Positions 1 through 9,896 of a DNA stretch of 39,890 nt are shown here, in pieces. Below the pieces are notes generated by a model. That model was not told where the DNA came from. It searched no databases and worked only from the letters and a program-made list of their open reading frames with translations. The stretch's first letter is position 1. Every line of letters starts with the position of its first letter. Position numbers and translations under genes: made by a program. This DNA is from a bacterium (GTDB taxonomy: Bacteria > Pseudomonadota > Gammaproteobacteria > Methylococcales > Methylomonadaceae): NCBI GenBank assembly GCA_030591965.1, contig JAUVAA010000008.1, forward strand, positions 1-39,890, written 5' to 3'.

Positions 1-6
1 AAACCC

Positions 7-75
7 ATAGGATGTGCTGAGGAACGAAGCGCATCAATAGCTCATCGATGCGCCTCCTGCGTCGGCACATCCTAT
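7..75. repeat. REP-like imperfect palindrome (ATAGGATGTGCTGAGGAACGAAGCGCATC ... GATGCGCCTCCTGCGTCGGCACATCCTAT)
   Basis: Left arm ATAGGATGTGC..GCGCATC is complementary to the right arm GATGCGC..GCACATCCTAT; related copies at ~6158, ~16330 (reverse) and ~18641. Confidence 0.8.
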
Positions 76-286
76 AAATTCTTTATCCATAAACAAGGGA
101 AGTAAAACACGTATAAAATGGTTAATTTCGACAGCCTAGGCGCTACGTTCTACCCATCGGCCTTTATAAGTTCTTAAAATAATAGCGGTTTTTTAAATTC
201 CACACTTAACGGTGACATAGCCTTGATTTATGACGCCTAACAGTACCACTGACCGTAGAAAAGAGTCACATTAAACTGATTGCCTG

Positions 287-592
287 CTAGATATAACCAC
301 TATCTAATACCGGCATCACCCAATAATGTATACCAGAACCAGAAAAATCGCGCTTTAAGGCATAAATTAAGCTATTTAACTGCTCTTCCGGTATATATAT
401 TTGAAAACGAATTTGCCTTTGCGTTCCGGCGACTTGTTCGGCTAAAGACATACGAGTGTGATCACTCACATGCGCATTAACCGTTAAACTACTAAAGCCA
501 TCCGCCGCTTCAATCGCCAGCAAGCAATCGACCACCGCATCTTCCAATAAAGGCGGAACATTAATCGTGACTAAATATTCTTGATCCCTCAT
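287..592 (-). CDS. DUF3240 family protein, small accessory ORF of the RND efflux operon
   Basis: 101 aa ORF overlapping the start of the CusA/CzcA-like gene; PII-like small protein commonly found after czcA. Confidence 0.7.
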   Translation of the reverse strand: MRDQEYLVTINVPPLLEDAVVDCLLAIEAADGFSSLTVNAHVSDHTRMSLAEQVAGTQRQIRFQIYIPEEQLNSLIYALKRDFSGSGIHYWVMPVLDSGYI

Positions 593-3500
593 ACGCCTTG
601 CTCCTGTTTAGCTTCACCGAACATTTCATACAAAATGGGTAATAAAATTAGCGTTAAAAAGGTCGATGACACTAAACCACCAATCACCACAATTGCTAAT
701 GGTCGTTGAATTTCTGAACCCGGCCCGGTAGCAAATAACATCGGCAATAATCCAAATGCGGTTAAACTCGCTGTCATTAATACCGGACGTAAACGACGCT
801 CAGAACCGACTATTATCACTTCTGATAGCGCCATACCGGTGGCGCGCAATTGATTAAAATAACTCAGCAACACCACACTATTCGGCACTGCAATACCCAA
901 TAAAGCAATAAAACCAATTGATGCTGGCACGGACATATATTCACCTGAAATCCATAAAGCAAACACACCGCCAATCATCGCTAAAGGAATATTAGAAAAC
1001 ACCAAGGTCGCCTGACGTACCGAACCAAAGGTAGTAAATAACAATAAAAAAATCAGCAATAAAGAAACGGGCACCACAATGGCTAGGCGTGCTGCTGCTC
1101 TCTGTTGATTTTCAAACTGCCCTCCCCATTGCACTAAATAGCCTGTCGGTAATTCAACTTGGGCCTGCACAGCTTGTCTGGCTTCATCGACAAAACCAAC
1201 CAAATCACGTCCATCAACATTACTGCGCACGACCACAAAACGCTGACTTTGCTCGCGCTTAATCGATACCATACCATCCACTTTTTCCAATTTAGCCACA
1301 CTGGATAACGGCACTTGTCTACCATTAGGCAAAGCAATTAATAAACTTTCAAAGTTAGCACTATGGCTTTCACCACGTAAAATCAATGGCGTTCTACGCA
1401 CACCTTCTTGCACTATGCCTAATCTCAAACCTTCTACTTGCGCGCGCAAAACCTGCTCTATTTGATCAATATCTAGCCCTAAACGACCTGCGGCTAAACG
1501 ATTAATCGTTAATTGCAAATACTGCATGCCCTCATTTTGACTAGCAAACACATCCACTGACCCTGGAATAGACTTCAGAACGGTTTCTATTTCTGCTGCT
1601 TTGTGATTAAGTAAATCCAAATCAGTACCAAATAATTTCACCGCGACATCGCCTCGCGAACCCGTCAACATTTCCGACACACGCATTTCAATCGGCTGAA
1701 TAAACCCAAAAGCAATACCAGGTGTACCGGCCATGACTTTACGAATTTCCTCAATCAATTCTTCTTTTGTTTCCATGCGCCAAGTTTCCTTAGGCCGCAA
1801 CTCTAAAAATGTATCAGTTTCATTCAGACTCATCGGATCTAATCCAATCTCGTCCGAGCCAACACGCGCAATAATATTTTTCACTTCAGGTACATGTTTT
1901 AAAATATTTTTCTGCACTTGCAAATCTAAGGCTACCGAATCTTCCAGTGTAATTGACGGTAGCTTCTCAATTTGTATAACAATATCACCTTCATCCATGG
2001 TTGGCATAAAGGTGCTACCAATTTGCATAAACACCCCAACCGTGACGACCAACATAACAACAGCAGTCATAAATACTTTATTACGATTATGAATACTCCA
2101 ATGCAAGGTTGGCATATATAATCGATGCATTTGGCGAGCTAACCACGGCTCCTCTATAGCACCCATTTTTAATAAATAAGAAGCAAATACCGGAATCACT
2201 GTCAGTGATAAAATTAACGCGCCAGCCAAAGCAAAGACAATAGTTAAGGCTACAGGCGAAAATAACTTGCCTTCCAAGCCTTGTAAGGCAAGTAACGGTA
2301 AAAATACGATAATAATAATCAAAGTACCTGAAACCACTGGCACAGCGACTTCACGCGTAGCACGGTAAATAATATGCAATCGGGGCAAACGCTGTGATTT
2401 TTGGCCTTGTGAAAATTGCGTTAAAACATTTTCTACGACCACTACCGCCGCATCGACCAGCATACCAATGGCAATGGTTAAACCACCTAAACTCATTAAA
2501 TTAGCCGACATGCCCGTGATGCGCATCATAATAAAGGTAAACAAAGCCGCTAATGGTAAAATCAAGGCAACCACTAATGAAGCGCGCAAATTACCTAAAA
2601 ATAGCACCAATAACACCACCACAAAACCGATAGCTTGTAATAAAGCCTTGTTTACCGATGACAAGGCAGAATCCACCAAACGGCCACGGTCATAAAACAC
2701 GTCAAGGCGAACACCATCAGGTAAACTTTCACTTAATTCATCTAGTTTGGCTTGTACATTTGCCACCGTTTTCCCTGCATTCGCACCACGCAAACTCAAT
2801 ACCAAGCCTTCAACCACTTCGCCAACACCATTACGGCTGACCGCGCCATAACGCGTCAATGCGCCAATTTCCACGCGTGCCACATCACTGACTAAAATAG
2901 GCACACCATTATTATTACCGACCACAATAGATGCGACATCCGCTAAGTTTTTAATGCGTCCTTCGGAGCGCACTAATAAAGCTTCTTCTCCCTCGTTCAA
3001 ACGTCCTGCGCCATCATTACGATTATTGGCTTGCAAGGCATTAACTAATTGCGCGGTACTAATATTACGCGCGCTCATTAATGAATTATCAGGCACCACG
3101 ACAAAAGAGCGTGCTAAACCGCCTAAGGCATTCACATCAGCCACTCCGCTAACGGTACGCAGTGCTGGGCGAATTACCCAATCCAATAAATCGCGGCGTT
3201 CCATTAAAGTGAGGTTACCGCCTTCAATGGTAAACATAAATATTTCACCCAAAGGCGTGGTCATCGGGGCAATTCCACCTTCAACACCCTCTGGTAAATT
3301 AACCCATGCTGTACTTAATCGTTCAGCAATTTGCTGGCGCGCCCAAAAAATATCGGTGCCGTCTTCAAAATCAATCGTAATATCCGTTAAAGAATATTTA
3401 GCAACCGAACGCAACATAGTTTGATGCGGAATACCCAGCAATTCGACCTCAATCGGCGCGGTGATTCTTGCTTCCACTTCTTCAGGCGGCATACCCGCCA

Positions 3501-3654
3501 TTTTGACAATAATTTTTACCTGTGTTGGTGATACATCTGGAAAAGCATCAATTGGAATTTGTTTAAAGGCCGAATAACCACCACCAATTAACAATAAGGT
3601 GACCAGCATCATTAACAATCGCTGGGTTAAGGCAAAACGAATTAAAGCAGCCAT
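589..3654 (-). CDS. CusA/CzcA family heavy-metal efflux RND transporter, inner-membrane pump
   Basis: 1021 aa; RND architecture with FKQIPIDAFPDVSPTQVKI N-terminus, GGLTIAIGMLVDAAVVVVENV, and LRPVLMTASLTAFGLLPML. Confidence 0.93.
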   Translation of the reverse strand: MAALIRFALTQRLLMMLVTLLLIGGGYSAFKQIPIDAFPDVSPTQVKIIVKMAGMPPEEVEARITAPIEVELLGIPHQTMLRSVAKYSLTDITIDFEDGTDIFWARQQIAERLSTAWVNLPEGVEGGIAPMTTPLGEIFMFTIEGGNLTLMERRDLLDWVIRPALRTVSGVADVNALGGLARSFVVVPDNSLMSARNISTAQLVNALQANNRNDGAGRLNEGEEALLVRSEGRIKNLADVASIVVGNNNGVPILVSDVARVEIGALTRYGAVSRNGVGEVVEGLVLSLRGANAGKTVANVQAKLDELSESLPDGVRLDVFYDRGRLVDSALSSVNKALLQAIGFVVVLLVLFLGNLRASLVVALILPLAALFTFIMMRITGMSANLMSLGGLTIAIGMLVDAAVVVVENVLTQFSQGQKSQRLPRLHIIYRATREVAVPVVSGTLIIIIVFLPLLALQGLEGKLFSPVALTIVFALAGALILSLTVIPVFASYLLKMGAIEEPWLARQMHRLYMPTLHWSIHNRNKVFMTAVVMLVVTVGVFMQIGSTFMPTMDEGDIVIQIEKLPSITLEDSVALDLQVQKNILKHVPEVKNIIARVGSDEIGLDPMSLNETDTFLELRPKETWRMETKEELIEEIRKVMAGTPGIAFGFIQPIEMRVSEMLTGSRGDVAVKLFGTDLDLLNHKAAEIETVLKSIPGSVDVFASQNEGMQYLQLTINRLAAGRLGLDIDQIEQVLRAQVEGLRLGIVQEGVRRTPLILRGESHSANFESLLIALPNGRQVPLSSVAKLEKVDGMVSIKREQSQRFVVVRSNVDGRDLVGFVDEARQAVQAQVELPTGYLVQWGGQFENQQRAAARLAIVVPVSLLLIFLLLFTTFGSVRQATLVFSNIPLAMIGGVFALWISGEYMSVPASIGFIALLGIAVPNSVVLLSYFNQLRATGMALSEVIIVGSERRLRPVLMTASLTAFGLLPMLFATGPGSEIQRPLAIVVIGGLVSSTFLTLILLPILYEMFGEAKQEQGV

Positions 3655-4742
3655 TACTCATCACCGCCCAAGCCAAGTAAGTTTGCTTTTAATGCCACCG
3701 CACCTTTAACTGCAACTTCACTGCGAGAACTTAAATCACCACTAATAATGCTGTCATTCGCCTCTCTACCGATCACTTTAATGGGCTGAGCAGTAAAGCC
3801 GTCCTTAGTACGAATAAATAAATAAGTTACACCTGACGATTGAGCGACAGCAGAATTAGGCACTTTAAATAGCGATTTTTCGCTGTTTTGGCTAATTTTG
3901 ACATTGACCGTTTGCCCCAAACGAACATTACCTTGTGTATCAGTAATTTCAGCTCTCACTAAAACCGTTTGATTCTGCACGTCCACATTTCTACCTAATA
4001 AGAAAATATGTGCAGTTGTGCCTAAGCCTTCAATGACAACTTGATCACCAAGTCGCACTTGAGAAATATGCTGTTGCGGCACACTAATATCCAGCCAAAG
4101 CGTATCAAGGTTAGCGACTCGAAATAAAGGAGCCAAAGCATCAACGCGTTCACCTGCCATTATATTACGTTCTAATATAACGCCAGAAATCGGTGCAACT
4201 ACGTTTAATTGGCTACTCAATTTACGCGTTTTTTCCAAGACTTTAATATCTTTTTCAGATACGCCAGAAATCTCTAATAACTGGCGTGTTTCATTAAAAT
4301 GCGCCATAAAAACGTTGTAGCTGGTTTTAGTTTTTAACCAACGGCGGTCCGCAATAACGCCTTCTTTATAGAGTTGTTGATCGCGCACGTAATCCGCTTT
4401 TGCTAATTGCAAATCATTAATAGAACTCAAATGGTGCTGCTGTAAAGTTAGCCATTCAGCACTTTTTACCGTTGCCAAAAATTGACCTTTGACGACTTCA
4501 TCACCTATGCTGGCGTTAATTTGGCTGACTAAGCCTGCGTAAGACGTACTAACAAAATATTCATTAGCCGGTGGAATAGACACTTTTGCCGGTGCATCCA
4601 ATAAAGGCACAGATTTAATGGGCAGTAATTTGCCCAGTTTAATCCCTAAATTTTCAATCTGAGCCTCTGATATTTTTATTTGCTGTTCTGCTAATAATGG
4701 CGTACTAAAAAAACAAATAGCTAAAACTAAAAATGCTCTCAT
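3654..4742 (-). CDS. Efflux RND transporter periplasmic adaptor subunit (CzcB/CusB-like)
   Basis: 362 aa; signal peptide, barrel-sandwich/biotinyl-lipoyl type motifs (VVAPISGVILERNIMAGERV), in operon with the RND pump. Confidence 0.9.
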   Translation of the reverse strand: MRAFLVLAICFFSTPLLAEQQIKISEAQIENLGIKLGKLLPIKSVPLLDAPAKVSIPPANEYFVSTSYAGLVSQINASIGDEVVKGQFLATVKSAEWLTLQQHHLSSINDLQLAKADYVRDQQLYKEGVIADRRWLKTKTSYNVFMAHFNETRQLLEISGVSEKDIKVLEKTRKLSSQLNVVAPISGVILERNIMAGERVDALAPLFRVANLDTLWLDISVPQQHISQVRLGDQVVIEGLGTTAHIFLLGRNVDVQNQTVLVRAEITDTQGNVRLGQTVNVKISQNSEKSLFKVPNSAVAQSSGVTYLFIRTKDGFTAQPIKVIGREANDSIISGDLSSRSEVAVKGAVALKANLLGLGGDE

Positions 4743-5995
4743 GGCATAACTCCTACAGCTTGATTATAAAAGGCAATATTACGCTGTAAACGTATGCCAC
4801 TTTCTTGTGCGTTTTTAATCGACCTATGCGCTTGTGCTTGAACTCTTAAAAAGTCCATCAAATTGATCTCACCCGTTTTAAAACTCATATCCGCCATTTT
4901 TAAATGCTCTTGCGCATTCGCTTGCATTTGCTGAGTAATTTCAAATTGAGCTAATTCCACTTCCAACTCATGCTCTGCTTCATGTAACTGGGCTAATAAA
5001 GCTCGGTATGCATGCATTCTTTCTGTTTCTGCAGCCACATACTCAAGATTAGCTGCGGCAATTTTCGGTGCCAAAAAGGCTCTGCCACCAAAAGGCACAT
5101 TAACTGCAAATGCAATACTGTTAATGGCGCTGTCAGTACGCGAGCCTCTTTCAGTTACACCACCAATAGATACTGTGGTTTGCCCTGAACCTTGCGTTTT
5201 AATCCACTCTACTTGGGCTTTTTTCTCAGCAATCGTGGCATTAATCGCAGCAAGCGCAGGGTGTACTTCATTAATAGTAGTCTTGGTACTTTGCACTTCA
5301 TTAATCTGCTCAGGCATTTTATGCGTCTGAGTCAAAAAATAATAACGCTTACGCGCATGCATAACTTCGGCTTCTTGATGAATTAGCTCCACTTTTTTCT
5401 GTAAGGATTCACTTTGCACTAGTAAAAAATCTGAGCGAGGCAAATCCCCCAACTCAACGCGGCGCTGAACAGTTTTCATTAACTGTTCAGCCAAAGAAAA
5501 CTCTTTTTTCGCCAATTCATGACGTAAATCTTCCAATTTTAACGACCACAAAGCCTCACGCACCAAACCTGCGACTTTTAATTTAATCGACTTAACTTGA
5601 TGCTCTGCACTTTGACCTGCTTGTTCAGCTAACTGCAAACCTGCATCACGCTGCCCCCAGTTCCATACAGGAACTTGAATCGTGCCATCAAACTCATAAG
5701 CACCGAAATCAGAACCAGCAAAATCATCCTTATAATAAGCTTGTATTTGTGGCGCGCCAGAAACCCAGCTACTACCACGCTCTTGTAAAGCATCAGTTTC
5801 TTGGTTCATCGCTGCAATCAAGGCATAGTCGGGGTATTTTTCTAAGGTTTGACTGACTAAATCAGATAAGCTTAATTGCGGGTCAAGGGCAATTAAATCC
5901 ACATGATCAACAATATGCTCCTCTTTAGCCTGAGCTATAGAAAAGCCAAGCAGGCAACTCCATAGCACGGTATAAATAAAGGATTTAACGGGCAT
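4739..5995 (-). CDS. TolC family outer membrane efflux protein
   Basis: 418 aa; signal peptide and coiled-coil repeats typical of OEP family; 4-bp overlap with adaptor gene. Confidence 0.9.
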   Translation of the reverse strand: MPVKSFIYTVLWSCLLGFSIAQAKEEHIVDHVDLIALDPQLSLSDLVSQTLEKYPDYALIAAMNQETDALQERGSSWVSGAPQIQAYYKDDFAGSDFGAYEFDGTIQVPVWNWGQRDAGLQLAEQAGQSAEHQVKSIKLKVAGLVREALWSLKLEDLRHELAKKEFSLAEQLMKTVQRRVELGDLPRSDFLLVQSESLQKKVELIHQEAEVMHARKRYYFLTQTHKMPEQINEVQSTKTTINEVHPALAAINATIAEKKAQVEWIKTQGSGQTTVSIGGVTERGSRTDSAINSIAFAVNVPFGGRAFLAPKIAAANLEYVAAETERMHAYRALLAQLHEAEHELEVELAQFEITQQMQANAQEHLKMADMSFKTGEINLMDFLRVQAQAHRSIKNAQESGIRLQRNIAFYNQAVGVMP

Positions 5996-6157
5996 TTTTG
6001 TTCCTAATAAAAAGAAAATAATGGTAGTGTTTTTGCATAAATAATCACTATTAAAAAGATCAGGCTATATGCGCTAACCATAATAGAAAATACAACACAA
6101 AAGAAAAAATCAGCAACGGGTAACTACTTAAGAATGAAAATTTAATAATAGGCGAAA

Positions 6158-6181
6158 ATAGGATGAGGAACGAAGCGCATC
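6158..6181. repeat. Second copy of the ATAGGATG..GAGGAACGAAGCGCATC repeat (shortened)
   Basis: ATAGGATGAGGAACGAAGCGCATC, same orientation as copy at 7. Confidence 0.75.
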
Positions 6182-6279
6182 ATTGGCAATCGTATCAGAC
6201 ACATGGGTATTATTGAATTTTGAATCCCTTAGCTACAATAAAGCTAAGTTGAACAAGGTGTGCAACACCTTAAAGAGAA

Positions 6280-6729
6280 CTAAATTACTGGGGGTGCGCG
6301 AGGCGCAATAGCAGATAAACTAGTGGAGGGTTTAATAATAAGAGTAGGCGGTGAAAAGCCTATTAATTTATTAATAGCAAAAAAACGAATAAACTGAGCT
6401 TTTGCATCAATAAAAATAGCGCTTAATAGTTCGCCATCTAACAACAGCTTCTTTTGCGTAATAGCTGCCTGCATATCAATAGCCGTACCGATATGCTCAC
6501 TATTAGTAAATGATAAAGCATCGCCTGTATCGTGCCAAACGCGGCTAATTTCATCAATATGGATACCGTTATCATTGTTATCAATCACCTGCACATGCGC
6601 ATGTACCAAGGGCGAAAAGCCTTGCAACACGAGTAAAAGCAATATAATAAAACGACGATATAATAAATTCATAGCGGCATAGTAGGTTAAATTAATGATT
6701 TTGTAAACTACTGTATGACTTAGCATCAC
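6280..6729 (-). CDS. Hypothetical secreted protein upstream of the RND operon (probable start at internal MNLLYRRF)
   Basis: 149 aa ORF; hydrophobic N-terminal signal ending ..SPLVHAHVQVI; no recognised domain. Confidence 0.5.
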   Translation of the reverse strand: MMLSHTVVYKIINLTYYAAMNLLYRRFIILLLLVLQGFSPLVHAHVQVIDNNDNGIHIDEISRVWHDTGDALSFTNSEHIGTAIDMQAAITQKKLLLDGELLSAIFIDAKAQFIRFFAINKLIGFSPPTLIIKPSTSLSAIAPRAPPVI

Positions 6730-6834
6730 TGCCTAGACAGCTTTTATATAGCTTACGAAATAAAAAATACCGTACTAGGAAATGTGGCTTTAGGATGACC
6801 TACACCCAATGCCTTTTCATTTATAACGATGAAC

Positions 6835-7092
6835 TTAAGCTTTGTCTTTACCCTTAATTTCTTTGACGATCTTAACTCCCTTCATGCGTTGCGCATAGAC
6901 AATATCTAACTCTTGCTTTAACTCTTCACTTTGCCCGCCCGTTCCGCATACCTCGAAATCTTTTTGTAACTTTCTTTCCTTTTCCTTTAATTTTTTTAAT
7001 ATCCTTTTTATATCACCCACATGCCTTTCTTTTTCACGCTGATCTGCATCAAAAAAATCTTGTAACTTTTTTAGTAATTTTTTCTTGCCCAC
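6835..7092 (-). CDS. Small charged coiled-coil hypothetical protein
   Basis: 85 aa, Lys/Glu-rich, directly downstream of the Na/Pi cotransporter gene (22 bp gap). Confidence 0.6.
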   Translation of the reverse strand: MGKKKLLKKLQDFFDADQREKERHVGDIKRILKKLKEKERKLQKDFEVCGTGGQSEELKQELDIVYAQRMKGVKIVKEIKGKDKA

Positions 7093-7113
7093 GATGATTC
7101 TCCTATTAACTCA

Positions 7114-8943
7114 CTAACTATCAGAATGCATTACTTTAATTAACTCACTATCATCCAGCGCTAGCTCGCGCTCTGAAGTAGTTGTTTTTTGCTGTTGTAT
7201 GACAAATACAGTTTCTGCCATAGCGACTAAATGCTTTTTTATTTCATACATATACGCACTATCATTAATTAACGAAGTGCCTGCTTCTGGCGTTATTTTA
7301 TGCTCTCTAATTAAGGTATCAATGTCTGCATTCATTTGTTGATCTTGTTCTTTTAGTTTTACTTTGAATACATCGAATGATAATAAGCCGATCTCCTCGC
7401 CTGCTGTTTCAACCTGAAGACGAAATAACTCTAACTGTCTTAATAAATCAGCAATTTGATAACGAATTTTTTCATATTCCCCTTTAACAAAATGGTTAGA
7501 GGAAAAACGCATTTTCAATAAGTTTTTTTGTAAATGCTTAGTATCTTTGATTGCTTCAACAATATGCCGGCTCGCTTCACGTAACCAGTATAAACTTCCA
7601 GACTGCAACATTTCCCAAGTAAAGCTTGCCTGACTAATATAGGCGATAATAGCGCTATAAATCCCTTTCACACTGCGTTCGTAGGCCGCATCGACATCAT
7701 AAGCTGTAATTTTTCTATTTTGTACAATGAGTTGCTGTAAATCCTGTTCAGAAAATACACTACTAGGAGACAGTCCAATTGTTTTTAAAATAATATGACT
7801 GGCATGCTGATACAAGCGTACTGTTTCTTGCCGTACCGCCAAAACTAAAGTATCAGGGAACGCCATTGCCGAATCATTAAGGTATTTAGGTTGATCGATT
7901 TTAATGCTTTCTCCTTGCAATACTCTTTCTAAGAAAGTCACCATTCGACCAATAAAGGGCAACATAATAACAACACCAACCAAATTAAACAGTGTATGAA
8001 AAATGGCTAGTTTAAGCGTGTAATCACTTGCACCTATATTTACCGCTTCTGCGATTAAATCAACCAAGTGAATAAACTGATTTATCATTAGCAAAGCAAT
8101 TACCCCAGTAATGACATTAAACATCAAGTGAGCCCCAGCTAAACGTTTTCCTTCTACACTAGCGCTCATAGCCCCGATAATCGCAGTAATCGTTGTGCCA
8201 ACATTAGAACCAATTGCCAATGCTAAAGCATTATCATAAGTAATTTGTTGCACCGATAACGCGGTAATAATTAATACCATCGTCGCATGACTAGATTGCA
8301 TAACAACCGTTGCCGCAATACCAATTAAAGTAAAAATCAGTAAACCTTTTATACCTGTGAGAGCGTATTGTGCTAAATCAATGGTTTCTCGGAAGGTTTC
8401 AAAACCCTCTTTCATATAAGAGATACCTAAAAATAAAAAGCCCATACCCGCTAAAATAGCCCCTAGCCCTTTTAAAGTTTTATTCTTTTGAAATACCAAC
8501 AAGATACCCAGCACCAACATAGGCATTGCATAAGCGGCAATTTTCACCTTTAAACCAAAGCCAGCAATTAACCACGCGCCAGTAGTCGTTCCTAAATTTG
8601 CACCGAAAATAATGCCAATGCCAGCTGCTAAATCTAATATTCCAACACTTAAAAATGAAATAGTGATGACAGTAACTAAAGAACTGGATTGCATCAATGT
8701 GGTAGAAATAGCACCAAAACTTAGGCTTTTCCATAATTTATCGGTACTGGCACGTAAAATATTTTCTAAAGTACCCCCTGTAAAAGATTGAAACCCCTGC
8801 TCTAAAGACAGCATGCCGAAAAGAAAAATCGCCACACCCGCTGCAATTTGATTAAAATCGGGACTTAACCACAAAGCATACGCTAACAATATGAAAATTG
8901 TGGGTAACAGTATTTTTTTTAACATTATTATCAGACCATTCAC
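7114..8943 (-). CDS. Na/Pi cotransporter family protein (NptA/PNaS family with C-terminal PhoU-like helices)
   Basis: 609 aa; twin QSSS motifs (TLMQSSSLVTVITISF; VVMQSSHATMVLIITAL), GANLGTTTGAW, GSNVGTTITAI. Confidence 0.9.
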   Translation of the reverse strand: MNGLIIMLKKILLPTIFILLAYALWLSPDFNQIAAGVAIFLFGMLSLEQGFQSFTGGTLENILRASTDKLWKSLSFGAISTTLMQSSSLVTVITISFLSVGILDLAAGIGIIFGANLGTTTGAWLIAGFGLKVKIAAYAMPMLVLGILLVFQKNKTLKGLGAILAGMGFLFLGISYMKEGFETFRETIDLAQYALTGIKGLLIFTLIGIAATVVMQSSHATMVLIITALSVQQITYDNALALAIGSNVGTTITAIIGAMSASVEGKRLAGAHLMFNVITGVIALLMINQFIHLVDLIAEAVNIGASDYTLKLAIFHTLFNLVGVVIMLPFIGRMVTFLERVLQGESIKIDQPKYLNDSAMAFPDTLVLAVRQETVRLYQHASHIILKTIGLSPSSVFSEQDLQQLIVQNRKITAYDVDAAYERSVKGIYSAIIAYISQASFTWEMLQSGSLYWLREASRHIVEAIKDTKHLQKNLLKMRFSSNHFVKGEYEKIRYQIADLLRQLELFRLQVETAGEEIGLLSFDVFKVKLKEQDQQMNADIDTLIREHKITPEAGTSLINDSAYMYEIKKHLVAMAETVFVIQQQKTTTSERELALDDSELIKVMHSDS

Positions 8944-9012
8944 AAGCTAAGGGGTTTATGAGCTCATTATAAGCTATAATTTGTAGCTTATTTGCGTTTA
9001 GAAAAAACATCC

Positions 9013-9894
9013 ATGTTGACAGAATTTAAAACGATTGGCATTTTAGGGAAATCCAGCGACTCAAGTATTGCCGAGACCTTAAATGAACTCTACCAATTTC
9101 TAAAGCCGCATTACCAAATTATTATTGATTCTATTAGCGCCCCTTTAGTCCCTGATTTTTCTGGAAACACTATCCCAGCAGAAAAACTAGCTCAGCATTG
9201 TGATGTACTCATTGCCATGGGCGGAGATGGAACTTTTTTATCGGCAGCTCGTATTGCGGCGGGGAATAATATCCCGCTTATCGGCGTTAATCTTGGGCGC
9301 GTAGGTTTTCTGGTAGATATTTCACCCGACAAGCTGTTAAGTAAATTAAACGATATATTGCAAGGTCGGTTTCGTAAAGAAAAACGCTATTTATTACGGA
9401 CTAAAATAATCCGAGATAATCAAGTTATCCACGAAGAGACTGCGGTCAACGAAGTTGTTATCCATCGCTGGGTCACGCCGAGCATGATTGAATTGCAAAC
9501 TACGATTGATGGCGTCTACCTTAATACGCAGCGCTCAGACGGTTTAATCATCTCGACACCCACAGGATCAACTGCTTATGCACTCTCTGCAGGTGGGCCC
9601 ATTATTCATCCTTCCTTGAATGCCTTATTATTAGTGCCACTCAACCCCCATACTTTATCTAATCGCCCTATTGTGATTGATGATAGCTCTGAAATAGAAA
9701 TCAATTTCATCAAAACCAACGAAATTAATGCTCAAGTCACTTGCGATCATATAGCCATCCCTGATGTATTAATCAGTGATACAATTCTGATCAAAAAAGA
9801 CCCTAATCCGATTACCCTACTGCACCCGGAAAATCATGATTTTTTCCACACATTACGTGACAAACTCAGCTGGAGCAGTGGCTACCCAACTTAA
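9013..9894 (+). CDS. nadK: NAD kinase
   Basis: GGDGTFLSAAR motif, NEVVIHR, DGLIISTPTGSTAYALSAGGPI; ATG at 9013 preferred over upstream alternative start at 8992. Confidence 0.95.
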   Translation: MLTEFKTIGILGKSSDSSIAETLNELYQFLKPHYQIIIDSISAPLVPDFSGNTIPAEKLAQHCDVLIAMGGDGTFLSAARIAAGNNIPLIGVNLGRVGFLVDISPDKLLSKLNDILQGRFRKEKRYLLRTKIIRDNQVIHEETAVNEVVIHRWVTPSMIELQTTIDGVYLNTQRSDGLIISTPTGSTAYALSAGGPIIHPSLNALLLVPLNPHTLSNRPIVIDDSSEIEINFIKTNEINAQVTCDHIAIPDVLISDTILIKKDPNPITLLHPENHDFFHTLRDKLSWSSGYPT

Positions 9895-9896
9895 TT

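Noticed and set aside
1733-3424. Plus-strand ORFs of 60-156 aa opposite the RND pump gene
   Set aside because: Shadow ORFs antisense to a well-supported CDS; low-complexity translations with no recognisable domain.
8480-8734. 84-aa minus-strand ORF inside the Na/Pi cotransporter
   Set aside because: Alternate frame of a conserved gene; composition (many F, W, Y, H, C) typical of a spurious frame.
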